Positions 1 through 6,840 of a stretch of DNA of 7,178 bases are shown in pieces. The notes below the pieces were generated by a model. It saw only the letters and a list, made by a program, of their open reading frames with translations. It was not told where the DNA came from and did not search any database. The position numbers and the translations under genes were made by a program. Each line of letters opens with the position of its first letter. Positions within the stretch are counted from its first letter, which is position 1. The DNA comes from Lachnoclostridium phytofermentans (GTDB lineage: Bacteria > Bacillota > Clostridia > Lachnospirales > Lachnospiraceae), in contig DPVV01000489.1 of assembly GCA_003526525.1 (NCBI GenBank), positions 1-7,178 of the forward strand, in the 5' to 3' direction.

Positions 1-749
1 ACCAGTAATATATTTGGTGCAATACCACCTGAGAAAAGCATTACTATCATAAAGAACAACATCATTGTTTTTCTAAGTGGCATATGTGGCTTAGAAAGTG
101 GATAAGCTGCCATCCCCATAGAAACAACAGATATTAAAGTACCAACTAAAGTAATAAAAATCGAGTTTCCAAAGGAACGAAGGAAGGCTTTGTCTGAAAG
201 AACGTATTTCATCGCAAAGAGATCAACGTTTTTTGGAACAATGTTAATAATTTGACCTGGTGATGTTAATGCACTTGCAAATACATTTAAAAACGGAACA
301 AAAAAGAAAAGGATTAATATTATTGCAATACTTTTTGCTATAATCTGAAATACATTCTCATCGTTATATCTTCGAAGTACATTCGGTAACTTAAAGATAC
401 TGATAATTCTAGCCCCAAGAAGACTTGGTACAAATAAAGATGCTGGAACTATCACTGCAGATGTCAAAAGATAAATAAACTCTGCCTTATCAAATTTAAA
501 ATATTCGTGAAATCCTGATTTCTTACTAATACGAAGAATACGAACTACGCTCTCAACCGCCATAACAGCCCATAGGATTACAAAGGCAATGTCCATTCCG
601 CGCTTTGCACTCTCGCTAAAGCGTTTATCAATAAATTGTGCAAATAAGATACCGAGGGATACCATAAGGCAAAGAAGCATCGCCCTACGGATATGATTTT
701 TGATTCTTTCTTCTTTGGTTAAATGAACTTTTACTTTATTCTTTTTCAT
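1..749 (-). CDS. Sugar ABC transporter permease (YtcP/LplC type), N-terminally extended, partial
   Basis: Second membrane subunit of a carbohydrate importer. The left window edge cuts it, leaving 249 residues and no stop. The ATG at 747-749 follows a strong ribosome site, AGGAGGGG at 756-763, with a 6-base spacer; this site overlaps the TAG of the preceding permease, so translation is probably coupled. Residues from about 131 match the usual family start: a membrane helix at 136-158 ending in a PFLNVFASALTSPGQ-like stretch, the AYPLS segment at 215-219, and MLFSGGIAPNILL at 237-249, the counterpart of the family's FSGGLIPxYL. The EAA loop expected further on lies outside the window. Oddly, members of this family normally begin 10-20 residues before that first helix, whereas this one carries about 130 extra residues with hydrophobic segments at about 22-40, 52-69 and 91-111 and a basic amphipathic stretch at 112-128. 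No in-frame ATG, GTG or TTG with a ribosome site lies near the core, so the extension looks genuine. Confidence 0.9.
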   Translation of the reverse strand, partial: MKKNKVKVHLTKEERIKNHIRRAMLLCLMVSLGILFAQFIDKRFSESAKRGMDIAFVILWAVMAVESVVRILRISKKSGFHEYFKFDKAEFIYLLTSAVIVPASLFVPSLLGARIISIFKLPNVLRRYNDENVFQIIAKSIAIILILFFFVPFLNVFASALTSPGQIINIVPKNVDLFAMKYVLSDKAFLRSFGNSIFITLVGTLISVVSMGMAAYPLSKPHMPLRKTMMLFFMIVMLFSGGIAPNILL

Positions 750-761
750 CTATGACCCCTC

Positions 762-1724
762 CTACCATATTCCGCGGTTGAAGAACTTTTTAGAGATGAA
801 GTTACCACCGACCACTAAGATTAATGCGACAACTGAGTTAAAGAATCCTACAGCAGTTGATAACGCATATTGTGGAATCAACGCTGCTTCCCTCACCAAA
901 CGATAAGTATAAGTTCCAAGGATATCACCGCTTGCTTGAATGTATGGTGAATAGAAAACAAATACTTGTTCAAAACCTGCATTCATAATAGAACCAATTC
1001 TAAGAATTAACATAACAGCAATAACCGGCATGATTCCAGGTAGGGTAACATAACGAATCTGTTGCCACTTACTTGCACCATCAATTTTTGCAGCTTCAAT
1101 TTGATTACGATCTAATGCTGTGATTGCAGCCATATAAGTAATGGTACTCCATCCAATATCCTTCCACGCAGTTGTTGTTACTATTACAGAACGAAATGTA
1201 TCATTACTTGTAACAAAACCTACACGGTCATGTCCAAAATAAGCTAACACGTTATTTACAAAACCAGTATCCTTATTTAATAAGGCAATGAAGATACCTC
1301 CAATGGTAGCCCAAGATAAGAAATAAGGAATATACATCGATACTTCTAATGACTTGCGGACTACTTTACCACGCATTTCGTTGATGAGAATTGCTAACGC
1401 GATTGGAATTGGGAATACGATTACAATTTTTAAAGTACTGATAATTAAGGTGTTGCATAATGCATTGATTACTTCTTGCTTACTAAATATCTTAATAAAG
1501 TTATCAAAACCAACCCATTTTGCATCTAATATACCTCGTACTGCGGATGAACTTCCCAAAAGATTCGGATTCGCTTTAAAAGCCATGATAAGACCAGCCA
1601 TCGGTATGTAGGAAAATAATATAGCAAACACCACTGCTGGAATGTAGAAGATGAATAAATTACCGTGTTGCTTCATCTGAGTACGAAAGCTTTCTTTACC
1701 TGTCCTTTGATTAACTTTCTTCAA
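762..1724 (-). CDS. Sugar ABC transporter permease (LplB/MalF-like type), TTG start
   Basis: First membrane subunit of the importer, 320 residues, predicted integral membrane protein with about six helices (clear ones near residues 24-49, 89-115, 128-149 and 291-309). The motif EAAKIDGASKWQQIRYVTLP at about 210-229 is the EAA loop that docks the ATPase, and it carries the conserved glycine and the terminal LP. The ending KKFFNRGIW is typical of the LplB family. The frame is open to a GTG at 1749-1751 and an ATG at 1746-1748, but both sit inside a hairpin arm, and a textbook AAGGAGG (1733-1739) would fall inside the coding region. That site lies 8 bases before a TTG at 1722-1724, giving the N-terminus MKKVNQRTGKE, so I place the start there. 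It is separated from the next permease by 12 bases. No ATPase gene is visible; related systems use a shared MsmX-type ATPase encoded elsewhere. Confidence 0.93.
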   Translation of the reverse strand: MKKVNQRTGKESFRTQMKQHGNLFIFYIPAVVFAILFSYIPMAGLIMAFKANPNLLGSSSAVRGILDAKWVGFDNFIKIFSKQEVINALCNTLIISTLKIVIVFPIPIALAILINEMRGKVVRKSLEVSMYIPYFLSWATIGGIFIALLNKDTGFVNNVLAYFGHDRVGFVTSNDTFRSVIVTTTAWKDIGWSTITYMAAITALDRNQIEAAKIDGASKWQQIRYVTLPGIMPVIAVMLILRIGSIMNAGFEQVFVFYSPYIQASGDILGTYTYRLVREAALIPQYALSTAVGFFNSVVALILVVGGNFISKKFFNRGIW

Positions 1725-1732
1725 TATCCTAA

Positions 1733-1739
1733 CCTCCTT
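1733..1739 (-). promoter_or_regulatory. Shine-Dalgarno site that sets the TTG start of the first permease
   Basis: The minus strand reads AAGGAGG, an 8-base spacer, then TTG (1722-1724). This is the best ribosome site near the gene and lies downstream of the alternative GTG/ATG pair at 1746-1751, which has no comparable site. It favours the shorter protein. Confidence 0.8.
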
Positions 1740-1745
1740 AAGTTC

Positions 1746-1806
1746 CATCACCAGAATACGTAGTGGCCTTACCCCTTTTGTCAGGCACCTACGTATTCAG
1801 GTGATG
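1746..1806 (-). promoter_or_regulatory. Long hairpin just upstream of the permease ribosome site
   Basis: Arms 1746-1768 and 1784-1806 pair over 23 positions with three mismatches (1753/1799, 1764/1788, 1765/1787) around a 15-base loop. The perfect core includes GAATACGTAG opposite CTACGTATTC. In the operon transcript it forms six bases before the AAGGAGG of the first permease. No U-run follows, so it is not a normal intrinsic terminator. A 3'-end stabiliser or processing site for the binding-protein message, or control of permease translation, is more likely. The structure is seen in the sequence; the role is inferred. Confidence 0.75.
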
Positions 1807-1819
1807 CAATTTTGAAAGA

Positions 1820-1857
1820 TTGGGGCTGTTGCAGTTATTCCTTAGCAAATGCCCCAA
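1820..1857 (-). terminator. GC-rich hairpin, possible weak or leaky terminator
   Basis: Arms 1820-1832 and 1845-1857 pair as TTGGGGC/GCCCCAA, two mismatches, then four more pairs around a 12-base loop. On the minus strand the stem is followed by TCTTTCAAAATT, a poor U-tract. It could end a fraction of transcripts after the binding protein while letting the rest read on into the permeases. It could equally be just a stability hairpin. Confidence 0.45.
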
Positions 1858-1872
1858 CCATTATAATTCCTA

Positions 1873-1900
1873 TTATCGAAACAAATCATGTTTACGATAA
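1873..1900 (-). other. AT-rich hairpin in the binding protein-permease gap
   Basis: TTATCGAAAC (1873-1882) pairs with GTTT and CGATAA (1890-1893, 1895-1900), with one bulged A at 1894 and a 7-base loop. It is the second of four inverted repeats met by a polymerase leaving the binding-protein gene. There is no coding content here. The function is unknown, and it may act together with its neighbours as a structured 3' untranslated region. Confidence 0.45.
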
Positions 1901-1913
1901 CCAGATTGATGAT

Positions 1914-1935
1914 GCATAAAATGCACCTTTTATGC
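1914..1935 (-). other. Small perfect hairpin directly after the binding-protein stop codon
   Basis: GCATAAAA (1914-1921) and TTTTATGC (1928-1935) form a perfect 8-base-pair stem with a 6-base loop, five bases after the TAA at 1941-1943. It is AT-rich, and the bases after it on the minus strand (ATCATCAATC) contain no U-run, so termination is unlikely. It could be chance in AT-rich DNA. Confidence 0.4.
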
Positions 1936-1940
1936 TAAAA

Positions 1941-3638
1941 TTATCTTGCTTTTACTGGATTAAACTGATCTTTCATATCCCAAGATCCATACCAGTTATT
2001 TACTGATTCTGTAACAGCCTTGCCTTCGTACTCATCAAATTTAGCTTGAATTGCTGCTAAATCAAATGGAACGTTCTTTTCGAACATAGAAATTACAATT
2101 GCATTCTTAACTTCAATATTTGCTGCATTGTAATATGTGTCATAAGCTTCGTTTGGAGGCATTACAGTTACTGGGTTTTGAATACCTGTTGTACCAATAT
2201 TGTAGTTAGATTGGCTAAACATCTTATTCTGTGCTTCTGTCTTTCTAACACGACATAACCAGTATGCTGCATAGTCATTTTCTCTTGTACCATCAATGAA
2301 CTTATCAGAGAAGCCCTGCTTATCATTGAACGCTGGAAGAATTGGATAGTACTGACCATCCACAATGCTATAAGTATCACCTTCTGTACCAAGTACTAAC
2401 TTAAGGAAGAAATCCTTATCTAATTTCTTATCTGCGTAATCAACATAAGCTGCTGCCTGTTCTTCTGTAGCAAAGTTTGGAACTACAGTGTAGTAAGAAT
2501 AACCTTCTGTTGCAAAAACTCTAACTTTACTCTTATCTCCCTTGCAATCATCTGGAACAAGTGCGGAAATATAGCCAATGCTATCATCTGTATAAGTAGA
2601 AAGATCTGTTCCTTCTTTTGCATTCGTAGTTTCGATTGCATATGCATTCCAGTGTGCAATACGTCCAGCACCTACATTTCTAGTCTGAAGTGATTTCACT
2701 GCACCTGCATCATCAGAAGTTGCTTGGTAAAGAATTAATCCACTGTCATAAAGGTCTTCCATATATGCTGCATATTCTGCAAAACCTGGCTGATTTACTA
2801 CATAAGTAAGTTCTCCATTAATATCTGCCCATTCATTGTAAATGCCAAATGCTGGTAAGATGTTTTCCATGTAAACGACATTGGTATCAACTGCCATAGC
2901 GTATCCACCTGCTGGAACCTTGGTAGCAAAGTATGTTAACATTGTTTTATAATCTGTTAATGACATGGAATAACCATTTTCTTCGGATGGAACTGGAATC
3001 TGAGCATTTGGATTTTCTGCATTGTATTCCTCTAACCAATCCTTACGATAGCAGATACCAACAGAAGTAGTTGCGAAAGCATTTTTCTGTGGGATAGCGT
3101 AAATTTCACCATCTTTGGATGCAGTTCCCCAACCAAATTCAGAGATCTGTTCTTTTAAGTTTGTAGAACCTTCCACATACTTCGTAATAGGTTTTAATGC
3201 ACCCATAGCCAATAAAGTATAGAACTGATCCTTACCAACCTTTACTGCCTGGTAGTCCTGCTTTAACATAAAGATGTTAGTGACTGCAGTCTGCGCATCC
3301 ATCGGATCAGCAGGGGACTGTGCATAAGTAACCTTGTATCCGGTTTGCCCTTCCACTAATTTAGCCAATTCAAGTGCATTGAACTCTTCATCCGTAATAC
3401 CTGCACCAATACTGTAGTAATTAAAGGAATCAACCTTAGGATAATCTGCTAAAGATTTTGCAGCTTCCTTCTCTGGAGCAGGAGTTGCTGTTGCTTCAAC
3501 CTGAGTATTGTTGCCTTCATTATTACCTTCATTACCCTTTTTGTTGTCATCACTCTTTTTACCGCAGGCAGCCATAGAAACTACCATTGCGCCAACTAAG
3601 AGCATAGATACAACTTTCTTAAATTTCTTGTTGATCAT
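1941..3638 (-). CDS. Extracellular carbohydrate-binding lipoprotein of an ABC importer
   Basis: Captures the sugar ligand outside the cell and hands it to the two permeases encoded downstream. The 565-residue product starts with a lipoprotein signal: basic MINKKFKK, a hydrophobic stretch at 9-24 and the lipobox MAAC with Cys25 as the lipidated residue. A Gly/Asn/Glu/Thr/Pro-rich linker (about 35-61) tethers the mature domain. The body has the large size of the LplA/YtcQ-like binding proteins that partner LplB/LplC permeases (about 500-560 residues, against roughly 430 for smaller sugar-binding proteins). The assignment rests on the lipobox, the length, the aromatic-rich body and the gene order; I cannot point to one diagnostic motif. 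The ATG at 3636-3638 has AAAAGGAGG (3647-3655) with an 8-base spacer, the strongest ribosome site in the operon, which fits high expression. It begins 32 bases after the GH20 gene. The ligand is probably an N-acetylhexosamine-containing oligosaccharide, inferred from neighbours only. Confidence 0.92.
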   Translation of the reverse strand: MINKKFKKVVSMLLVGAMVVSMAACGKKSDDNKKGNEGNNEGNNTQVEATATPAPEKEAAKSLADYPKVDSFNYYSIGAGITDEEFNALELAKLVEGQTGYKVTYAQSPADPMDAQTAVTNIFMLKQDYQAVKVGKDQFYTLLAMGALKPITKYVEGSTNLKEQISEFGWGTASKDGEIYAIPQKNAFATTSVGICYRKDWLEEYNAENPNAQIPVPSEENGYSMSLTDYKTMLTYFATKVPAGGYAMAVDTNVVYMENILPAFGIYNEWADINGELTYVVNQPGFAEYAAYMEDLYDSGLILYQATSDDAGAVKSLQTRNVGAGRIAHWNAYAIETTNAKEGTDLSTYTDDSIGYISALVPDDCKGDKSKVRVFATEGYSYYTVVPNFATEEQAAAYVDYADKKLDKDFFLKLVLGTEGDTYSIVDGQYYPILPAFNDKQGFSDKFIDGTRENDYAAYWLCRVRKTEAQNKMFSQSNYNIGTTGIQNPVTVMPPNEAYDTYYNAANIEVKNAIVISMFEKNVPFDLAAIQAKFDEYEGKAVTESVNNWYGSWDMKDQFNPVKAR

Positions 3639-3670
3639 GATATAATCCTCCTTTTAAATTTCGTCTAACC

Positions 3671-5566
3671 TCATCCCATAACAGCCGGTGATACAATAAC
3701 GTTCCACAAATTATAATTTAGTCTACTTCCATCTTCTTGTTCAAAATAAGCAAATGGAAGTCTCTCCTCTTCTAATTCGTCGATCCGTTCTATCCCCCCT
3801 TCTGTCCATAGTAAAATTTGTTCCTTCGCGTAGTAAAGTCGTTCCTTTAATCCGCCAAGACGTATCAATTGTATTTCAAAGCCAAAGGATTTGTTCTCCT
3901 TATGCCATTGATACCGAAAATCTCGTAAAAATCGGTCGAGTCTTTTCAATACTTCGGGAATTTTTGATTGAGCGATTTCTCGTAACTTATCAAAATCCTT
4001 TTTATCGTATGCTTTTTTAATTTCAACTCCTAAATCTGCTTTCTCCTCTAGTAGGTGACATAGACTTGATAGGGTTTGAAATAGATAGGAATATCTTGAA
4101 TCCACCTCTGCTACTGCAGCTAATTTATTTTTCTTATCTTCGTAAGCATTCCTTGTTTCACATCTCACAATGGAGTCAAATGTTCCTATTAACACATCAT
4201 TGTATAATAAGAACTTACAAGCATTGCTGTGTGTATAAGTAGTTTCCATAAATACTTCATTTGGACTATCAAGTAGCATAAATTCTTCAAAAGAAATCCC
4301 TGTAACTAGTTTAAAATACTCAGAATACTCTTTCTCTTTGGTAAACTCTTTATCCACAAGATTTTCGAACTGATAAGCTAATTCCGCATAATAGAACATG
4401 GTTGGTAACACCGAGAAGGCACTTGCTTCCGCACCGTTATCTCCCCAACAGGTTACTAAGAAAGTATTTACTCCCTTTTCTACACAAGCCTTCACTGCTT
4501 CTTTACCGGCCACCTGACTAAATCTATTCTCTGGTGCAAATCCAGTCCATTTCCAGGCACCGGCAGCAAAACCTATGCGGTCTGAAATTCTATAATGTGT
4601 TGCTAAATTCTGTGCGTAATGATGATAATCTCTTGAATAATAATCCCAGTAAATTAACTCGATATCCTTAGGCACATGTTGTAATAAATCACTCTTTAAC
4701 TGATCTTCCTTAAGAGAATAATACTCACCGTTTGCAAGTAATCTAAAAAACATATCACTCCACATCATTGCAGTAAAACCATAACGGTGTAAAATTTCTT
4801 GAACTCTCTTTAAATGCTCCACCATAATGGTGAAACGGTTCTGATAACCATTCTGATCAAGGAACTTTCCTAAACCAAGCATATGAGCTTCATCCATACC
4901 GATGTTTATCTTTCTTGAAGTATACATTTCCGCAGCTGTGGCAATGATGCGTTCAATTAATTGATATGTTTTTTCATTTCCTACTAAGAAAATATCATTC
5001 ACATCGATGATTTCTTGGTAGCGCTCATATCTTGTAATCTGATTAATGTGAGCTAATGTTTGTACGCATGGTACTAATTCCATACCGAATTTTGCGCAAT
5101 AAGCATCAACCTCTTTCATCTCTTCTTTTGTATAAGCTCCACGCATATAGCCGAAGTACGGTTCTTCCTCAATTTTAATCGTATCCTCGGTATAAAGTTG
5201 TAAGCTATGATAGCCAAATATCGCTAACTGCCTTATGTACTCTAATAGGGTAGGCAGTTTCATCACTGCATTTCTAGAACAATCTAGCATCACACCCAAA
5301 TCTCTAAAGCTGCATTGTTCCTTGATATCATATTCATTAAGAGACTCATTCCGAAGCATGAGGTACCATGCTCTTGCTATCTGATTTCTATCTCCTACTG
5401 TAATCTGTCTTACATTATCCTTCTTTGTAACCTGAATCCCATTACCTTGCTGCTTTACCTCAACAGGTAAGCCCTCATCAGAAAGGGTAAATGGTAAGGT
5501 TTTTCTTAATTCCTCAATAAGTTCATATTGCCATGCTTGATCTGCCAACACATGAAACGGAATCAT
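3671..5566 (-). CDS. Cytoplasmic GH20 beta-N-acetylhexosaminidase
   Basis: Predicted to remove terminal beta-linked GlcNAc or GalNAc from imported oligosaccharides. GH20 enzymes use an Asp-Glu pair: the acid/base is Glu, and Asp supports the substrate's acetamido group acting as nucleophile. Here NIGMDEAHMLG at 221-231 supplies Asp225-Glu226. Other family hallmarks are RDLGVMLDCSRNAV at 88-101 (Arg98 is the expected non-reducing-end sugar contact), QTLAHINQ at 169-176, and tryptophans at 269 (MMWSDMF), 307 (IYWDYY) and 374 (TCWGDNGAE) for the acetamido pocket. Residues 1-80 form a small alpha/beta domain, the barrel spans about 85-400, and a charged helical C-terminal region follows. At 631 residues without a signal peptide it resembles the compact intracellular GH20 enzymes such as pneumococcal GH20C, not the large surface hexosaminidases. 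The ATG at 5564-5566 has AAGGAG (5575-5580) 8 bases upstream. It lies 34 bases after the SGNH gene. Linkage and GlcNAc/GalNAc preference cannot be read here. Confidence 0.88.
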   Translation of the reverse strand: MIPFHVLADQAWQYELIEELRKTLPFTLSDEGLPVEVKQQGNGIQVTKKDNVRQITVGDRNQIARAWYLMLRNESLNEYDIKEQCSFRDLGVMLDCSRNAVMKLPTLLEYIRQLAIFGYHSLQLYTEDTIKIEEEPYFGYMRGAYTKEEMKEVDAYCAKFGMELVPCVQTLAHINQITRYERYQEIIDVNDIFLVGNEKTYQLIERIIATAAEMYTSRKINIGMDEAHMLGLGKFLDQNGYQNRFTIMVEHLKRVQEILHRYGFTAMMWSDMFFRLLANGEYYSLKEDQLKSDLLQHVPKDIELIYWDYYSRDYHHYAQNLATHYRISDRIGFAAGAWKWTGFAPENRFSQVAGKEAVKACVEKGVNTFLVTCWGDNGAEASAFSVLPTMFYYAELAYQFENLVDKEFTKEKEYSEYFKLVTGISFEEFMLLDSPNEVFMETTYTHSNACKFLLYNDVLIGTFDSIVRCETRNAYEDKKNKLAAVAEVDSRYSYLFQTLSSLCHLLEEKADLGVEIKKAYDKKDFDKLREIAQSKIPEVLKRLDRFLRDFRYQWHKENKSFGFEIQLIRLGGLKERLYYAKEQILLWTEGGIERIDELEEERLPFAYFEQEDGSRLNYNLWNVIVSPAVMG

Positions 5567-5600
5567 ACAAACTTCTCCTTTCGCATATGAAAGTTATATA

Positions 5601-6707
5601 TTAATGTTTATTAAGTATTTCTCTTATGATCGGTTCCAATCCTTTTCCCATAAAATAGAATCCTAAATCAGTTGGATGAATAAAATCAACAGTGTACTCA
5701 TCAAAGTCATCATCCCAAAGTGTATACCCATCTAGAAAATAGATAGCATTGTCACCAAGTGATCTAAATTTTTCAACTGTTCCTCTTTGAAACTCTCTTA
5801 AGCTATTTCTTAAGGTACCAGCTGATTCATCTAATAGATCCATTAAATGAGGAACTCTGGATACGACTAAGATAGGAACCTCGCTATGACTTTCTCTAAG
5901 ACACTTAATAAAGTCATCTAGTGACTTTACCATTCTTCCATTTGTCCCGGAATTCGCTTCATAATCAATGATATAAAGAAGCGGCTTCTCTATCTCAGAA
6001 AGCATCTTTGCAACCTCATATTCCCCTAAGCCATTTCCGGAAAAACCAAAATTACAATGTTCTAAGTTAAGTTTTCTTGACAAATAATTGGTGTATGCCA
6101 TTCCTGGTCTGCTTGCACTACCTCCCTGTGTGATGCTAGTTCCATAAAAAATTAGTTTCCCTTCTTTTTCATATGGAGTTGGAGGCTCTATTATTGCATT
6201 ACTATCGACACCGATCTCTACTTCTTTCACTCCTACATAAAGAGGAAAATGAAATAAAAATTCTTTGACTTTTGTTGTATCCAGTTTTGATACAACCTCA
6301 CAGATATATTCACTCTGGGTTCTATCAAATTTTGTAATACCAAAGAATTTTAAATTCTTAGGGCTTTCACCAATATAACAGTCAAATCCACATTGAGCAA
6401 CTGGTGTCATACTTACCATATTAGGTACTGCGGTTATTTTTGCTCTAATTAGAATTCTGGAGGTGCTTGATCGAAAGGACAACTGTCCACCTGCTGTATT
6501 TCCTCCAAGTTCATTAAGACAAGGATTAATTTCATTAAACACACTCTTTAATCTGTTAGGAATTCGTTCTAACTTATGATCTTCCTCAAAAAATGCAAAT
6601 CCAGATAATCGAAGTCTGCAATCCTCTACAGAGAGCCAAGTGATATTTTCCTCCACATTCGTTTCATTTCCAAGCATGTTTTTATCCACTGGTTTATCAG
6701 TTGTCAT
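5601..6707 (-). CDS. SGNH/GDSL-type esterase (Lipase_GDSL_3 with GxDLY-like N-terminal domain), probable carbohydrate deacetylase
   Basis: First gene of the operon, 368 residues, no signal peptide, so probably cytoplasmic. Residues about 28-175 look like the beta-rich GxDLY domain that precedes Lipase_GDSL_3 catalytic domains (LRLSGFAFF, TAGGQLSFRSSTSRILIRAK). The catalytic domain from about 183 has all SGNH blocks: block I FYGTSITQGG with nucleophile Ser191, block II NFGFSGNG with Gly224, block III DYEANSG with Asn252, and block V VDFIHPTDLGF with Asp341 and His344. GTSITQG in place of GDSIxxG is normal for this subfamily. Characterised relatives of the wider SGNH group include carbohydrate O-acetylesterases, so I infer removal of O-acetyl groups from the imported glycan, clearing the way for the GH20 enzyme next door. 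A lipase or N-deacetylase role is less likely but not excluded. The ATG at 6705-6707 follows a G-rich site (AGGGGGG, 6714-6720). Met11 has no ribosome site. Confidence 0.88.
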   Translation of the reverse strand: MTTDKPVDKNMLGNETNVEENITWLSVEDCRLRLSGFAFFEEDHKLERIPNRLKSVFNEINPCLNELGGNTAGGQLSFRSSTSRILIRAKITAVPNMVSMTPVAQCGFDCYIGESPKNLKFFGITKFDRTQSEYICEVVSKLDTTKVKEFLFHFPLYVGVKEVEIGVDSNAIIEPPTPYEKEGKLIFYGTSITQGGSASRPGMAYTNYLSRKLNLEHCNFGFSGNGLGEYEVAKMLSEIEKPLLYIIDYEANSGTNGRMVKSLDDFIKCLRESHSEVPILVVSRVPHLMDLLDESAGTLRNSLREFQRGTVEKFRSLGDNAIYFLDGYTLWDDDFDEYTVDFIHPTDLGFYFMGKGLEPIIREILNKH

Positions 6708-6713
6708 CTCCTA

Positions 6714-6720
6714 CCCCCCT
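6714..6720 (-). promoter_or_regulatory. G-run ribosome-binding site of the SGNH gene
   Basis: The minus strand reads AGGGGGG, then TAGGAG, then the ATG. The six-G run is not the AGGAGG used by the other four genes. A GGAG also lies directly against the start codon, too close to serve. Initiation of the first gene may therefore be less efficient than that of the binding protein. Confidence 0.5.
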
Positions 6721-6811
6721 AGGATACTTCTCTATCATATTTCTGAAAATTTTTTTCACTATTTTTCGTGTTTATTCTTATTTTTGGTGAAAATATTTTT
6801 TATTTGTCTTT

Positions 6812-6840
6812 ATTTTAAGTGCAAATTGCCAAAAAGTCAA
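6812..6840 (-). promoter_or_regulatory. Sigma-A type promoter of the operon
   Basis: The minus strand carries -35 TTGACT (6835-6840), a 17-base spacer (6818-6834) and -10 TAAAAT (6812-6817), each box one mismatch from consensus at the ideal spacing. Upstream of the -35, about 6844-6870 is almost entirely A and T with runs of A, like an UP element. A start near 6805 would leave an A-rich leader of about 100 bases with no strong structure before the SGNH gene. The spacer contains the odd-centred palindrome GCAAATTGC (6821-6829), a possible repressor half-site pair. No catabolite-repression (cre) consensus was recognised. Confidence 0.75.

Noticed and set aside
1354..1611. Plus-strand open frame of 85 codons
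   Set aside because: It lies wholly antisense to the first permease, has no ribosome site or family resemblance, and is explained by the codon use of the minus-strand gene.
1860..1865. Perfect TATAAT on the minus strand in the permease gap, a possible internal promoter
   Set aside because: At 16-18 bases upstream there is nothing close to TTGACA (TGATTT at 17), and it sits among hairpins in AT-rich DNA. A secondary promoter cannot be excluded.
2168..2671. Two further minus-strand frames inside the binding-protein gene
   Set aside because: They overlap a clearly coding gene in another frame and have no start signals.
3754..4020. Plus-strand open frame of 88 codons
   Set aside because: Antisense to the C-terminal part of the GH20 gene, with no recognisable domain; a shadow frame.
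6753..6793. TTTTCAC / GTGAAAA inverted repeat in the leader
   Set aside because: Seven AT-rich pairs separated by a 27-base loop are expected by chance in this composition.
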